A stretch of DNA of 17,986 nucleotides from Cellvibrionaceae bacterium (GCA_027012915.1 JALUYN010000145.1:1-17986), one strand, 5' to 3'; shown: positions 1-5,925, counted from the first letter of the stretch. Notes: generated by a model from the letters alone, not told the origin. Program-made: numbers and translations.

Positions 1-762
1 CGTCATTATAAAGAGACCGTTAAGCAGTTCTCCAGCCTGCGCCAATTGGTGCAACGGGATGCTGGGGAGAAGATCGACTACGACGATTATGCCGACCAGG
101 TGAAAAAGCTGCTGGATAAGCACGTGGTGGGTGTCGCGGTGAAGGAGCCCGGTGGTGTCTATGAAGTGGGCAAGATGGGGCAGTCGCAACCGCCAGAGAA
201 TTGGGGGGATGAGAAGACTCGCAACGAGACGGATATCATCAAAACCCGCGTCACAAAAGCAATTGAGCAGGAGTTACAGGATGACCCTTATGCTCAGGAG
301 GCTTTTTCTAAGTTATTGCGCCAGGCCATTGAAGAGGCTGAGCAGCTGTTTGACCATCCGCTGAAACAGTACCTGTTATTCCGTGAGTTTGAAGAGCAGG
401 TGCAGGAGAGGCGACTGCGCGACATCCCTGATGTCTTTGCGGGTAATCGCCATGCTCAGGCTTACTTTGGTGTGTTTAAAAAGGTATTGCCAGAGGCGCT
501 CACGCCTGCATTGGTCAGTGGGCACACACAGCTCCAGGATAAATGGATAAAGCTGGCTTTTGACATTGATCAGGCGGTCGAAACCTCGGTTGCGGAGAAC
601 TTCATCAATCCCCAGAACATTGAAGCGGATATTCGAAAAAAGCTGCTACCCCGTATATTCCAGGAGTGCAAAGCAACGGGAGGAGGAATGGATCAGGCCA
701 AGAAAGCGGTTGAAATGATTGTGCAGATCACCCGCGTTGGTTTGAGAGCTGTTCAGTCCTGA
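1..762 (+). CDS. hsdR: Type I restriction endonuclease R subunit (HsdR), C-terminal part
   Basis: The frame is open from the first base, so the true start lies outside the window and about 253 C-terminal residues are visible. HsdR is the ATP-dependent translocase and nuclease of type I restriction-modification complexes, working with HsdM and HsdS. The visible part is the helical C-terminal region that docks onto the methylase core. It is rich in charged helices and has the family pattern of a long lysine- and glutamate-rich segment followed by a region containing IKTRVTKAIEQEL and FREFEEQVQERR. The helicase and nuclease motifs would lie upstream. Its TGA shares one base with the ATG of the next gene (TGATG), so the two are probably translationally coupled. 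The call rests on recalled family resemblance of the C-terminal region, not on a catalytic motif. Confidence 0.82.
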   Translation, partial: RHYKETVKQFSSLRQLVQRDAGEKIDYDDYADQVKKLLDKHVVGVAVKEPGGVYEVGKMGQSQPPENWGDEKTRNETDIIKTRVTKAIEQELQDDPYAQEAFSKLLRQAIEEAEQLFDHPLKQYLLFREFEEQVQERRLRDIPDVFAGNRHAQAYFGVFKKVLPEALTPALVSGHTQLQDKWIKLAFDIDQAVETSVAENFINPQNIEADIRKKLLPRIFQECKATGGGMDQAKKAVEMIVQITRVGLRAVQS

Positions 763-1526
763 TGAAAATAAGCCACCGGAATGTCCCCATCGCCTCTGCG
801 CGCCAATTAATGACTTTTCGCTACGGTGAAGAGTGTATCCCTTTTGAGCATGTTCAGCGCCCGAGGGCTCAAGGCAAAGTTCTGATTAAGGTGCACCCTG
901 ACTGTCGGGTTGTGGTGTCGGCACCAGAAGGTGCAGGCAGAGATGCCATTTTGGTGGCAGTGAAGAAGCGTGGTCGTTGGATCTATGAACAGCTGCGGGA
1001 TTTCCGCAAGCAGCGTGAGCATGCTATCCCCCGCCAGTACATTAGCGGAGAGAGCCATTACTATTTGGGGAAACAGTATCTTCTGAAGGTCGTTGAAGCC
1101 CCTGCGGAGGTGCAGGGTGTCAAAATGCTCAGAGGTAAGCTGGAAGTGTCGGTGCGCAGCAAGAACCCCCTCAAAGTCAAAGAGTTGCTGACGGACTGGT
1201 ACAAAACTCGTGCAAAAGAAGTTTTCTCCAAGCGTTTGGATGCAGTGTTGGAGCAAGCGCTATGGGTCACTGAGCGCCCCCCGTTGCGCATCCTGACCAT
1301 GCAAACTCAATGGGGAAGCTGTTCACCCAATGGACGTATTACATTGAACCCTCATTTGGTAAAAGCCCCCCGTGAGTGTATTGACTATGTGATCTTGCAT
1401 GAGCTCTGTCACATTGCGGAACACAACCACAGCGAGCGATTCTATCGCTTGATGTCTCAGGTCATGCCGGGTTGGGAAAAGACCAAAATCAAGCTGGATG
1501 ATATGGCCTGCAAAATTCTTTTGTAA
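762..1526 (+). CDS. YgjP-like (DUF45/M48-type) zinc metallopeptidase
   Basis: The protein has 254 residues. The motif HELCH at residues 213-217 supplies two zinc ligands and the catalytic glutamate, and a downstream NHS histidine (about residue 223) is the probable third ligand. The upstream WGSC motif (residues 184-187) followed by GRITLNPHL is typical of the YgjP/DUF45 family. No signal peptide or membrane segment is seen, so the protein is probably cytoplasmic. It starts one base inside the hsdR stop codon, which argues for co-expression. Homologues are commonly found as accessory genes of type I restriction loci, but their substrate is not established to my knowledge. A role in processing or turnover of restriction subunits is inference only. 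Confidence 0.85.
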   Translation: MKISHRNVPIASARQLMTFRYGEECIPFEHVQRPRAQGKVLIKVHPDCRVVVSAPEGAGRDAILVAVKKRGRWIYEQLRDFRKQREHAIPRQYISGESHYYLGKQYLLKVVEAPAEVQGVKMLRGKLEVSVRSKNPLKVKELLTDWYKTRAKEVFSKRLDAVLEQALWVTERPPLRILTMQTQWGSCSPNGRITLNPHLVKAPRECIDYVILHELCHIAEHNHSERFYRLMSQVMPGWEKTKIKLDDMACKILL

Positions 1527-1620
1527 GGGAGGTCGAATGTAATTTGGCGGCTTCCGATAGGTCCCGGATGGATTGGCTTTTAAATTACTGGGTAAAACAG
1601 ACAAATCTATCCACGGTAAT

Positions 1621-1653
1621 ATCTAGTGTAACTTTTCAAAACTTACACTAGAT
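1621..1653. repeat. 33-bp near-perfect palindrome containing TAGTGTAA/TTACACTA
   Basis: The arms ATCTAGTGTAA (1621-1631) and TTACACTAGAT (1643-1653) are perfect reverse complements. Inside the spacer TTTT (1633-1636) and AAAA (1638-1641) also pair, leaving only three positions off symmetry (1632, 1637 and 1642). The centre is C1637. The size and symmetry fit a protein-binding site for a dimer or tetramer, or a recombination site. The half-site TTACACTA recurs at 1673 and 1753. Confidence 0.75.
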
Positions 1654-1667
1654 TGCGTAAGAATCCC

Positions 1668-1791
1668 AAAAATTACACTATATTAAGGGAAGGGGTGGTT
1701 TTCTTACTTTTTAGAGTCTGCAATAGGACAAGAAGAAGTAAAGACTAAAAAATTACACTATATTAAGAGAACGCTCACTTTTCTTACTTTT
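1668..1791. repeat. Two-block direct repeat with 80-bp period
   Basis: The 20-mer at 1668-1687 (core AATTACACTATATTAAG) is repeated exactly at 1748-1767. A second block, TTTTCTTACTTTT at 1699-1711, is repeated exactly at 1779-1791. Both pairs are offset by exactly 80 bp, while the DNA between the blocks has diverged. Conservation of two separate blocks with fixed spacing suggests bound sites rather than a recent duplication. The 80-bp period is close to 7.6 helical turns. Confidence 0.8.
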
Positions 1792-2033
1792 CATTGTTCG
1801 TGCTGACGACAATATCAAATCGTTACTGTCCACGCGACTAAATAACCGTTTCAGACATTCTTTCGACTATCAGAAAACTGTGCCGGCCACCTGGCGTAAA
1901 TCTCAGGGTTTTTAAAAGGCCCGCTATTGATCATGCCTGTTCTTAAAGCCTCGTTGGAATTCAATGGGTGCCAATGGCTATGGGCGCTTGCTCGGGAGCT
2001 TACAGAATGGCATGGGGAAGTGGGCAGAGGGCA

Positions 2034-2273
2034 CTACAGGGGCCTGGCGAGGATATCGATACCGCGCTTGGGATCAACTCCTAAAGCTTGGCAGTAGATA
2101 GTGTACTCATAAACGTCGAGTCGACGCTCCATGGTTTCGACTTTTTGCACAAACGAATGGGGCTTTCCGAGGGTCTCTGCCAGCTCACGCATGGTTAAAC
2201 CTTGATCAGTCCTGGCCTGTTTTAGCCAGCTGATCAAAGCGGAATATCTTGGCGAAGCGATCGATTTTTGCAT
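2034..2273 (-). CDS. XRE-family helix-turn-helix transcriptional regulator
   Basis: From the ATG at 2273 the product has 79 residues and consists almost entirely of one HTH_3/XRE DNA-binding domain. The pattern LKQARTDQGLTMRELAETLG is followed by SFVQKVE, the usual helix 2, turn and recognition helix of Cro/C1-type proteins. An upstream in-frame TTG at 2309 would add 12 residues, but it would run the coding region through the dyad cluster at 2273-2320, so the ATG is preferred. The ATG itself has no good Shine-Dalgarno sequence and translation may be leaderless. The gene diverges from the lipoprotein gene. Autoregulation and control of the neighbour through the shared dyads is inferred. Confidence 0.8.
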   Translation of the reverse strand: MQKSIASPRYSALISWLKQARTDQGLTMRELAETLGKPHSFVQKVETMERRLDVYEYTIYCQALGVDPKRGIDILARPL

Positions 2274-2320
2274 TGTACCGATTGTGGGTACAATGCTGTT
2301 TGTACCCAAAAAAGGTACGC
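2273..2320. promoter_or_regulatory. Interleaved TTGTACC/GGTACAA dyads, probable XRE operator
   Basis: Four half-sites are evenly arranged. TTGTACC (2273-2279) and GGTACAA (2287-2293) form a dyad with a 7-bp spacer. GGGTACAA (2286-2293) and TTGTACCC (2300-2307) form a perfect 8-bp dyad with a 6-bp spacer. TTGTACC (2300-2306) pairs imperfectly with GGTACGC (2314-2320) after 7 bp. A rightward promoter can be drawn through it (TTTGCA at 2267, 16-bp spacer, TACAAT at 2289). The cluster sits between the divergent XRE and lipoprotein genes, as expected for cooperative binding by an XRE dimer. Confidence 0.7.
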
Positions 2321-2350
2321 TCCAATATGAGAGAGCAGGGAATCGATTTT

Positions 2351-3172
2351 ATGGATAAAGCCTTACTTCTAATTGCATTCGCAGTGACATGCTTTGCCGG
2401 GTGTTCTGCGGCTCCTATCGCCAACGACCAACAACTATCACCGGCGCTGAATATTGCCAGAGCTGCGGGTTTCGATGATGGCCTGAGAGATGTCGAGATT
2501 CCCGAGGATGCTCATTCAGACCTAAGGAGTAGCGCCGCTTACGGTGCAGCATTCGCTATATCGGGTTACTACACTCCCTCCCCCGGTCTGACCCGTTCCG
2601 GTACTGCAGGGTTGAATTTGGCGGGATGGCTGTTAGAGCCAGACAAGCCATCAGGGAAAAGCCTCGTTGTTGCATGGCAGCCGACAGAAGGCCGGGTAGC
2701 AGAGGTTGCCAGAGCCGAGTTTGTAGATGCCTTTACAGAAGCTGCCCAGGAGGCTGCAAGGGCATTTGGCATGGAAACTTGGGTGAAGAAGCACGCTGAC
2801 GCTACGGGTGCCTACCTGTTCGTTACTAGTGGCAATGACGAATATTGCCAAGGTGTAGAGTATTGCTTGCTGTTTGGCTTCAGGTTGGATGACCCAAGGT
2901 ACGAGACCAGCGCGCCCGAAGTAGCAGCAATTATCGGCGATGCATTCTTTTACAGCCCCTACGACAAGAGCGTATTCACATTTAACAAACAGTTCATGGG
3001 CTTCAGTGAGCTGGCATTCTTGCAGGAAATAAGTAGGCATTTGCCAACTTGGTGTTATTTCTATGCGCCGCCCAAGAAGTTAAAGATGAACGGCGAGGAC
3101 GCACTGGAAGCCCCGGTAGTGGTTAGTGATGGCGAGGCACTATTCTTCGTTAAGCAGGAGGCTAGACCATGA
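2351..3172 (+). CDS. Putative lipoprotein of unknown function
   Basis: The ATG at 2351 gives 273 residues beginning with a lipoprotein signal: a lysine near the start, a hydrophobic stretch, then FAGC with the lipidated cysteine at residue 18. AGGG about 10 bases upstream could serve as ribosome binding site. Upstream in-frame starts (2249, 2327) would bury this signal and cross the operator, so they are rejected. The mature part is soluble and mixed in composition, with two cysteines close together (YCQGVEYC) and a further one near the C-terminus (TWCYFY). I do not recognise a domain. The stop overlaps the next ATG (ATGA at 3169-3172), so it is coupled to the membrane protein downstream. Its position next to partition and XRE genes suggests an element-specific envelope function, perhaps exclusion, but that is a guess. 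Confidence 0.72.
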   Translation: MDKALLLIAFAVTCFAGCSAAPIANDQQLSPALNIARAAGFDDGLRDVEIPEDAHSDLRSSAAYGAAFAISGYYTPSPGLTRSGTAGLNLAGWLLEPDKPSGKSLVVAWQPTEGRVAEVARAEFVDAFTEAAQEAARAFGMETWVKKHADATGAYLFVTSGNDEYCQGVEYCLLFGFRLDDPRYETSAPEVAAIIGDAFFYSPYDKSVFTFNKQFMGFSELAFLQEISRHLPTWCYFYAPPKKLKMNGEDALEAPVVVSDGEALFFVKQEARP

Positions 3173-3657
3173 ACCGTATGAAAAGTGGGCTTCTTTCGCT
3201 GATAGTCAGTGCCCTGCTGTATGGGGCGAGCTGTGAGGCCCTAGATCTTTCCCTGTGGGGCGTTGTGCTTTTTCTGGCGGTAGGAGTGCCTGTTCAGTGG
3301 CTTTTGTCCACAGGCCGAATCTGGGGCTTTTGGGGCGTGTGCGTGACGGGCTTCCTGGCAGGAGCTTTGTCTCCGTTTTTGACGGTGTTGATTCTTGCCC
3401 CGTGTGTTTTGTTGGGGCTAACGACTGGTGTCCTGGCCACACTGGGCTGGCTAAAAGCTGCTATGGAGCCCGACGAATGCGCTTCGGAAGCTTTACCTGT
3501 GCAATTCCCCCAGCCAGATCTTAGGGAGCAAGGGCAACTGCGGGCTGGGGAATCTGTCTCACCATTTCCCTGGGACCCGAAGAGCCCCCACTATCAGGTT
3601 ATCAACGACCCGAAGCTCAACCTGATTTCGGGTAATATCTATAACACGGACGATTAG
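3169..3657 (+). CDS. Small multi-pass membrane protein of unknown function
   Basis: The product has 162 residues. About four hydrophobic segments occupy roughly residues 6-24, 28-46, 50-68 and 71-94, followed by a hydrophilic, proline-rich tail of about 65 residues. The start is fixed by AGGAGG at 3156-3161 and by the ATGA overlap with the lipoprotein gene. I do not recognise the family. The coupled lipoprotein suggests the two work together at the cell envelope. The stop codon overlaps by 4 bp the stop of the small convergent gene on the other strand (3654-3657). Confidence 0.7.
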   Translation: MNRMKSGLLSLIVSALLYGASCEALDLSLWGVVLFLAVGVPVQWLLSTGRIWGFWGVCVTGFLAGALSPFLTVLILAPCVLLGLTTGVLATLGWLKAAMEPDECASEALPVQFPQPDLREQGQLRAGESVSPFPWDPKSPHYQVINDPKLNLISGNIYNTDD

Positions 3658-3818
3658 CTCGTATGGTTGGGGGGCTCTTTATCGGGCCCCTTACCCGTCA
3701 AAAGGCCGTCCGCCGTTGATTCTTCTGCTTTTGCTCTATCTTTGGCTCCTGGATATAACCAGACTGCGAGCAGCAGAGAGATAGCCACTAGAGTGGCCAG
3801 CATCCAATAAAGCACCAT
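3654..3818 (-). CDS. 54-aa single-pass membrane peptide, last gene of the partition operon
   Basis: This small frame has a consensus ribosome binding site, AGGAGG (complement of 3827-3832), 8 bases before its ATG at 3818. It starts 16 bp after the ribbon-helix-helix gene. The first 22 residues are strongly hydrophobic (YWMLATLVAISLLLAVWLY), forming one membrane segment or uncleaved signal anchor. A charged, glycine- and proline-containing tail of about 30 residues follows. No homologue is recognised. The strong ribosome binding site, tight operon spacing and clean membrane-plus-tail architecture support a real gene. The 3' end overlaps the convergent membrane-protein gene by 4 bp. Confidence 0.68.
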   Translation of the reverse strand: MVLYWMLATLVAISLLLAVWLYPGAKDRAKAEESTADGLLTGKGPDKEPPNHTS

Positions 3819-3834
3819 AAGACAGGCCTCCTGT

Positions 3835-4059
3835 TTACACAGATGAAACGTAATCCATGATCATTTGATTTATCACGAAGGTGATGGAAGTGTCATTCTG
3901 TATCACCTTCAGCTGCAGCTTCTTGTAGACATCTGCCGGAACGTCACAGTTCAGCCGTTTAGTTTCGAATCGCGCCAAGTTGCTTTTGGCGATAAGCAAC
4001 TCTCGGCTATCGCCGTCTCTGGCAGTTTTATGTTGTACGGCATCAGTCAGCTTAGCCAT
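3835..4059 (-). CDS. ParG-like ribbon-helix-helix protein, probable partition partner of ParA
   Basis: The product has 74 residues. The first 30 or so are polar and probably flexible. The rest fits a ribbon-helix-helix fold: a strand around TKRLNCDVP, a helix from ADVYKKLQLK, then a second helix ending NQMIMDYVSS. This layout, a mobile N-terminus plus RHH, is that of ParG-type centromere-binding proteins that pair with ParF/ParA ATPases. It follows parA with a 13-bp overlap and has GAGGAG 8 bases before its ATG. By analogy it would bind the partition site, repress the operon and stimulate ParA ATP hydrolysis. An antitoxin is the other common RHH role, but no toxin-like partner is present. Confidence 0.75.
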   Translation of the reverse strand: MAKLTDAVQHKTARDGDSRELLIAKSNLARFETKRLNCDVPADVYKKLQLKVIQNDTSITFVINQMIMDYVSSV

Positions 4060-4679
4060 AAAAATATCTCCTCAACGATAGTTTCAATTTCTTCGATAGC
4101 TTTGGCATCCGGGGTGTCAAAGACACTTTGGCCCGAGGTGGCACTAGAGGCATAGGAAACTCGCTGCGTGGTGTGACTTTGAAATACATCGGTTGAGTAA
4201 TGGCTCAATGCCTCAGTCACTTCTTTGCTCAGACGTGTACCCTGGATAGCCCGGCTAACAATAAACGCAGAGCGTAATGTTTCACCGACGAGCTCTTTGC
4301 GAGCGTTGATGAGCTCAACAAGATCTGCCGTCGCCCAGATGTCATATGGCGATGGTTGAACTGGAATCAGTATTCGATCTGATGAGCGAATAGTGGCAGC
4401 AGCCAATTCCTTCAATTGTGGGGCGCCATCAATGACCACAAGGTCGTAACCCCGGCTTAGGCTGGGCAGGCCCTTTAGCAGCGTAGGCCTGTCGAGCGCA
4501 ATCAGCGGTAAATCTCCTTCAGGGTTTGCGGCACGCCAGTCTCGGGCGCTACCCTGCGGATCGCTGTCAATCAGAAGTACCTTTGCCCCATTTTTAACCA
4601 TACCGACAGCGAGATTGGTGGCGAGAGTGGTTTTCCCCACCCCCCCTTTCTGATTTAGAACTGAGATGACCATACTCAT
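4047..4679 (-). CDS. parA: ParA-family partition ATPase
   Basis: The product has 210 residues from the ATG at 4679. The deviant Walker A motif KGGVGKTT is at residues 11-18 with the signature first lysine. LLIDSDPQGS follows at about 35-44 and the Walker B-like VVIDGAP at about 81-87. The short length and lack of an N-terminal HTH match the small ParF/type Ib partition ATPases. The ATG lies in an ATGA overlap with the upstream stop and has GGGAG 8 bases before it, so it is preferred over the longer TTG start at 4706. ParA proteins bind nucleoid DNA with ATP and move cargo bound by a centromere protein. Here the cargo would be the excised, possibly replicating element. Confidence 0.92.
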   Translation of the reverse strand: MSMVISVLNQKGGVGKTTLATNLAVGMVKNGAKVLLIDSDPQGSARDWRAANPEGDLPLIALDRPTLLKGLPSLSRGYDLVVIDGAPQLKELAAATIRSSDRILIPVQPSPYDIWATADLVELINARKELVGETLRSAFIVSRAIQGTRLSKEVTEALSHYSTDVFQSHTTQRVSYASSATSGQSVFDTPDAKAIEEIETIVEEIFLWLS

Positions 4680-5026
4680 GCTTGTGGCTCCCTGAGGTGA
4701 TGCCAAAGCCGACCAAGCTCCTCAAACTGCTGGTTACCGTTATGGATGACATCATGCGGTTCTCTCATCAGTTGGGCTCTGGCCAGCATACTAATCACGG
4801 CATGGTCAAAGTAGGATGAATCCAGGCTGCAACATATGTGTGCCAGGTCCGCCTTCCACAGATCACCGTTGTACAAGCTCAATAAGACTTGCGCCGCAGG
4901 CGAAGCTCCACCGCTATCGGTCCTCGCTAGCCCCAGCAACGTTTCCACTGAGTGCTCGTATTGTTGAAGTGTTATTGGAGGGAAGGTCCCTGTGTTTTGC
5001 TCACATATTTGCTGTTTAGTCTTCAT
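4676..5026 (-). CDS. DUF7673-like protein upstream of parA
   Basis: The product has 116 residues and no signal peptide or membrane segment. Its pattern (LLGLARTDSGGASPAAQVLL, then LYNGDLWKADL, then a C-terminal NGNQQFEELGRLWH) matches my memory of the DUF7673 family, often found beside ParA-type genes in integrative elements. Assignment is from recall only. It is the first gene of the leftward operon, and its stop overlaps the parA start (ATGA). The ATG at 5026 has only a weak ribosome binding site (GAGGG about 11 bases upstream). Function is unknown. Confidence 0.65.
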   Translation of the reverse strand: MKTKQQICEQNTGTFPPITLQQYEHSVETLLGLARTDSGGASPAAQVLLSLYNGDLWKADLAHICCSLDSSYFDHAVISMLARAQLMREPHDVIHNGNQQFEELGRLWHHLREPQA

Positions 5027-5637
5027 GGCTGTTCAAGCCCTCAGTTAATGGAATGGGTAATTACTCAATACTCAACGAACACTGTCCGCGAAGCGGCCAG
5101 CCCCTGGCTGGCGCAGTCTTTCCCCTAGATCCCCGTAGCTTTGCCACGGCTCTCCAGGTGAAAAGCTGTGCCCATGGGCATAACAGCCAGCTGGTACTGT
5201 CACCGGAGCCAGGTATGTCTCGTAGTACAGGCAGTGACCGATCCGGCTGTACCGGAGCCCTGCGCTCTTCCTGGCTCTATTCGATGGCTCCACGCTCCAG
5301 CAACCCTTGAGATCCCAACCCCAATGGCATAATCCCGCGTGACCCCCTGAGCATCCTCTGTACTGGCCACAGGCAGCAGCGATCGCCACTGCAAGGGCTG
5401 CCTGGTTGTTACACCAGGAGGGGCGAATACAGCGGCAAGCCCAGCGAGGCATCCCCCAAGTCCCATGGCGCGACCCATTTCTAATCAGGGGTGGACGTAC
5501 AAACCTGCCGCTCACTCGTCCAAATCCACCGAAAAGGAGTTTTTTTGGGCGAGCGGGACCCCTGAGGGTGTTGCGAATTTTTTCACCAGGGCTACAATGA
5601 CCCTGTAAAAGAAATTCACTCACTCAGTGAGTCTGAG

Positions 5638-5690
5638 CCCCACCTGCTGATCCCGTCGCCAAACAGTCTCAGCTTGTGGGGTTTTTCTTT
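5638..5690 (+). terminator. Intrinsic terminator-like hairpin with U-tract
   Basis: CCCCAC (5638-5643) pairs with GTGGGG (5676-5681), directly followed by TTTTTCTTT. The loop is long (32 nt) and contains further complementary bases. It would end rightward transcription leaving the island end. Confidence 0.5.
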
Positions 5691-5734
5691 ATGCGGCTTT
5701 CCGAAAAAACCTGAAGAAATGGGTTAAAAAGACG

Positions 5735-5763
5735 AAAAAAGCCGCAAAATTTGCGGCCTTTTC
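5735..5763. terminator. Bidirectional intrinsic terminator
   Basis: GCCGCAAA (5741-5748) and TTTGCGGC (5750-5757) form a near-perfect hairpin. It is preceded by a run of six A and followed by CTTTT, so it could terminate in both directions. It insulates the island end from the tRNA fragment. Confidence 0.7.
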
Positions 5764-5801
5764 GGAAGAGATGGTTGTTGTAACCTATTGAAATGAAAGG
5801 A

Positions 5802-5826
5802 AATCTCAGTGCTAGCAACTGAGATT
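5802..5826. repeat. Inverted repeat at the island/tRNA junction
   Basis: AATCTCAGT (5802-5810) and ACTGAGATT (5818-5826) are perfect 9-bp arms around GCTAGCA. The right arm runs into the first bases of the tRNA-Phe match, so the dyad spans the island/chromosome junction. A core binding site for a tyrosine recombinase is a plausible reading. Confidence 0.55.
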
Positions 5827-5869
5827 GAAAATCCCCGTGTCGGTGGTTCGATTCCGCCTCCGGGCACCA
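5823..5869 (+). other. att site: isolated 3' half of tRNA-Phe (anticodon GAA to CCA)
   Basis: The sequence carries the tRNA-Phe anticodon loop TTGAAAA (5825-5831, anticodon GAA at 5827-5829), the stem strand TCCCC (5832-5836) and the variable loop GTGTC. It also has a T-arm with loop TTCGATT (5847-5853) and 5-bp stem, the acceptor strand TCCGGGC (5859-5865) and ACCA. Upstream the tRNA breaks off: the opposing anticodon strand reads TGAGA instead of GGGGA, and there is no D-arm or 5' acceptor strand. This is not a functional tRNA. It is the footprint left when an element integrates at the anticodon region and brings its own copy of the 3' half. The right neighbour is the native terminator, so this should be the original 3' half and the junction with the chromosome. 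Confidence 0.85.
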
Positions 5870-5872
5870 TAC

Positions 5873-5904
5873 AAAAGCCTCACCCATTGGGTGGGGCTTT
5901 TTTT
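5873..5904 (+). terminator. Intrinsic terminator downstream of the tRNA-Phe fragment
   Basis: AAGCCTCACCC (5875-5885) pairs with GGGTGGGGCTT (5889-5899), with one G-U pair and an ATT loop, followed by a run of T. It is probably the native terminator of the tRNA-Phe gene, now separated from its promoter by the island. The A-run on the left lets it also serve the leftward TetR gene. Confidence 0.8.
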
Positions 5905-5925
5905 GCCTAATACATGTTGCTTTGG

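Larger units (their letters stand above)
1527..2033. other. Gene-poor intergenic stretch with TTACACTA repeats
   Basis: About 500 bp lie between the metallopeptidase stop and the end of the convergent XRE gene. The left part (about 1600-1800) is AT-rich and holds a 33-bp palindrome and a duplicated block with an 80-bp period, listed separately. The right part (about 1800-2033) shows nothing recognisable. Open frames of 50-60 codons exist (for example 1933-2097), but they have no ribosome binding site and no recognisable motif. No clear intrinsic terminator follows the metallopeptidase gene. Confidence 0.6.
5027..5822. other. About 800 bp of GC-rich, apparently non-coding island-end DNA
   Basis: No convincing gene is found here. 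Long frames exist on the minus strand (5072-5623, 5200-5478), but their products are tryptophan-, cysteine-, glycine- and arginine-rich without motifs. The DNA holds several short repeats: ACCGGAGCC at 5202-5210 and 5251-5259, GCCAG/CTGGC arms at 5096-5112, and dense GTAC-containing inverted words at 5190-5260. At its right end are two hairpins with U-tracts, listed separately. Upstream of an operon and next to an att site, it may hold the operon promoter and 5' leader, a partition site, a transfer or replication origin, or a structured RNA. None of these can be assigned. Confidence 0.5.
1..5869. mobile_element. Right end of an integrated genomic island (ICE- or plasmid-like), tRNA-Phe-associated
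   Basis: The span is called an island for three reasons visible in the sequence. It ends on the right at an isolated 3' half of tRNA-Phe with its terminator. It carries a plasmid-type partition cassette (ParA plus a ribbon-helix-helix protein). It carries a type I restriction gene, a frequent cargo. Housekeeping genes start immediately to the right of the tRNA fragment. The left end, the integrase and the intact tRNA-Phe are expected outside the window on the left and are not seen. No relaxase or type IV secretion gene is visible here, so whether the element is conjugative, mobilisable or defective is open. Confidence 0.6.

Noticed and set aside
1668..1791. CRISPR array
   Set aside because: There are only two copies, with a two-block structure and 80-bp period, and no cas genes.
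1933..2097. 54-codon plus-strand frame overlapping the end of the XRE gene
   Set aside because: No ribosome binding site and no recognisable motif, and it runs antisense through a supported gene.
5072..5623. 183-codon minus-strand frame, with 5200-5478 in another frame, in the island-end region
   Set aside because: The products are rich in Trp, Cys, Gly and Arg, have no recognisable motif or ribosome binding site, and several frames are open at once, as expected in GC-rich DNA. A decayed gene cannot be excluded.
5794..5869. Functional tRNA gene
   Set aside because: Only the 3' half matches tRNA-Phe. The 5' acceptor strand and D-arm are absent and the anticodon stem is mismatched.
5669..5887. 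72-codon minus-strand frame across the tRNA-Phe fragment
   Set aside because: Its start region is the complement of the tRNA T-arm and acceptor strand; such frames over tRNA genes are well-known artefacts.
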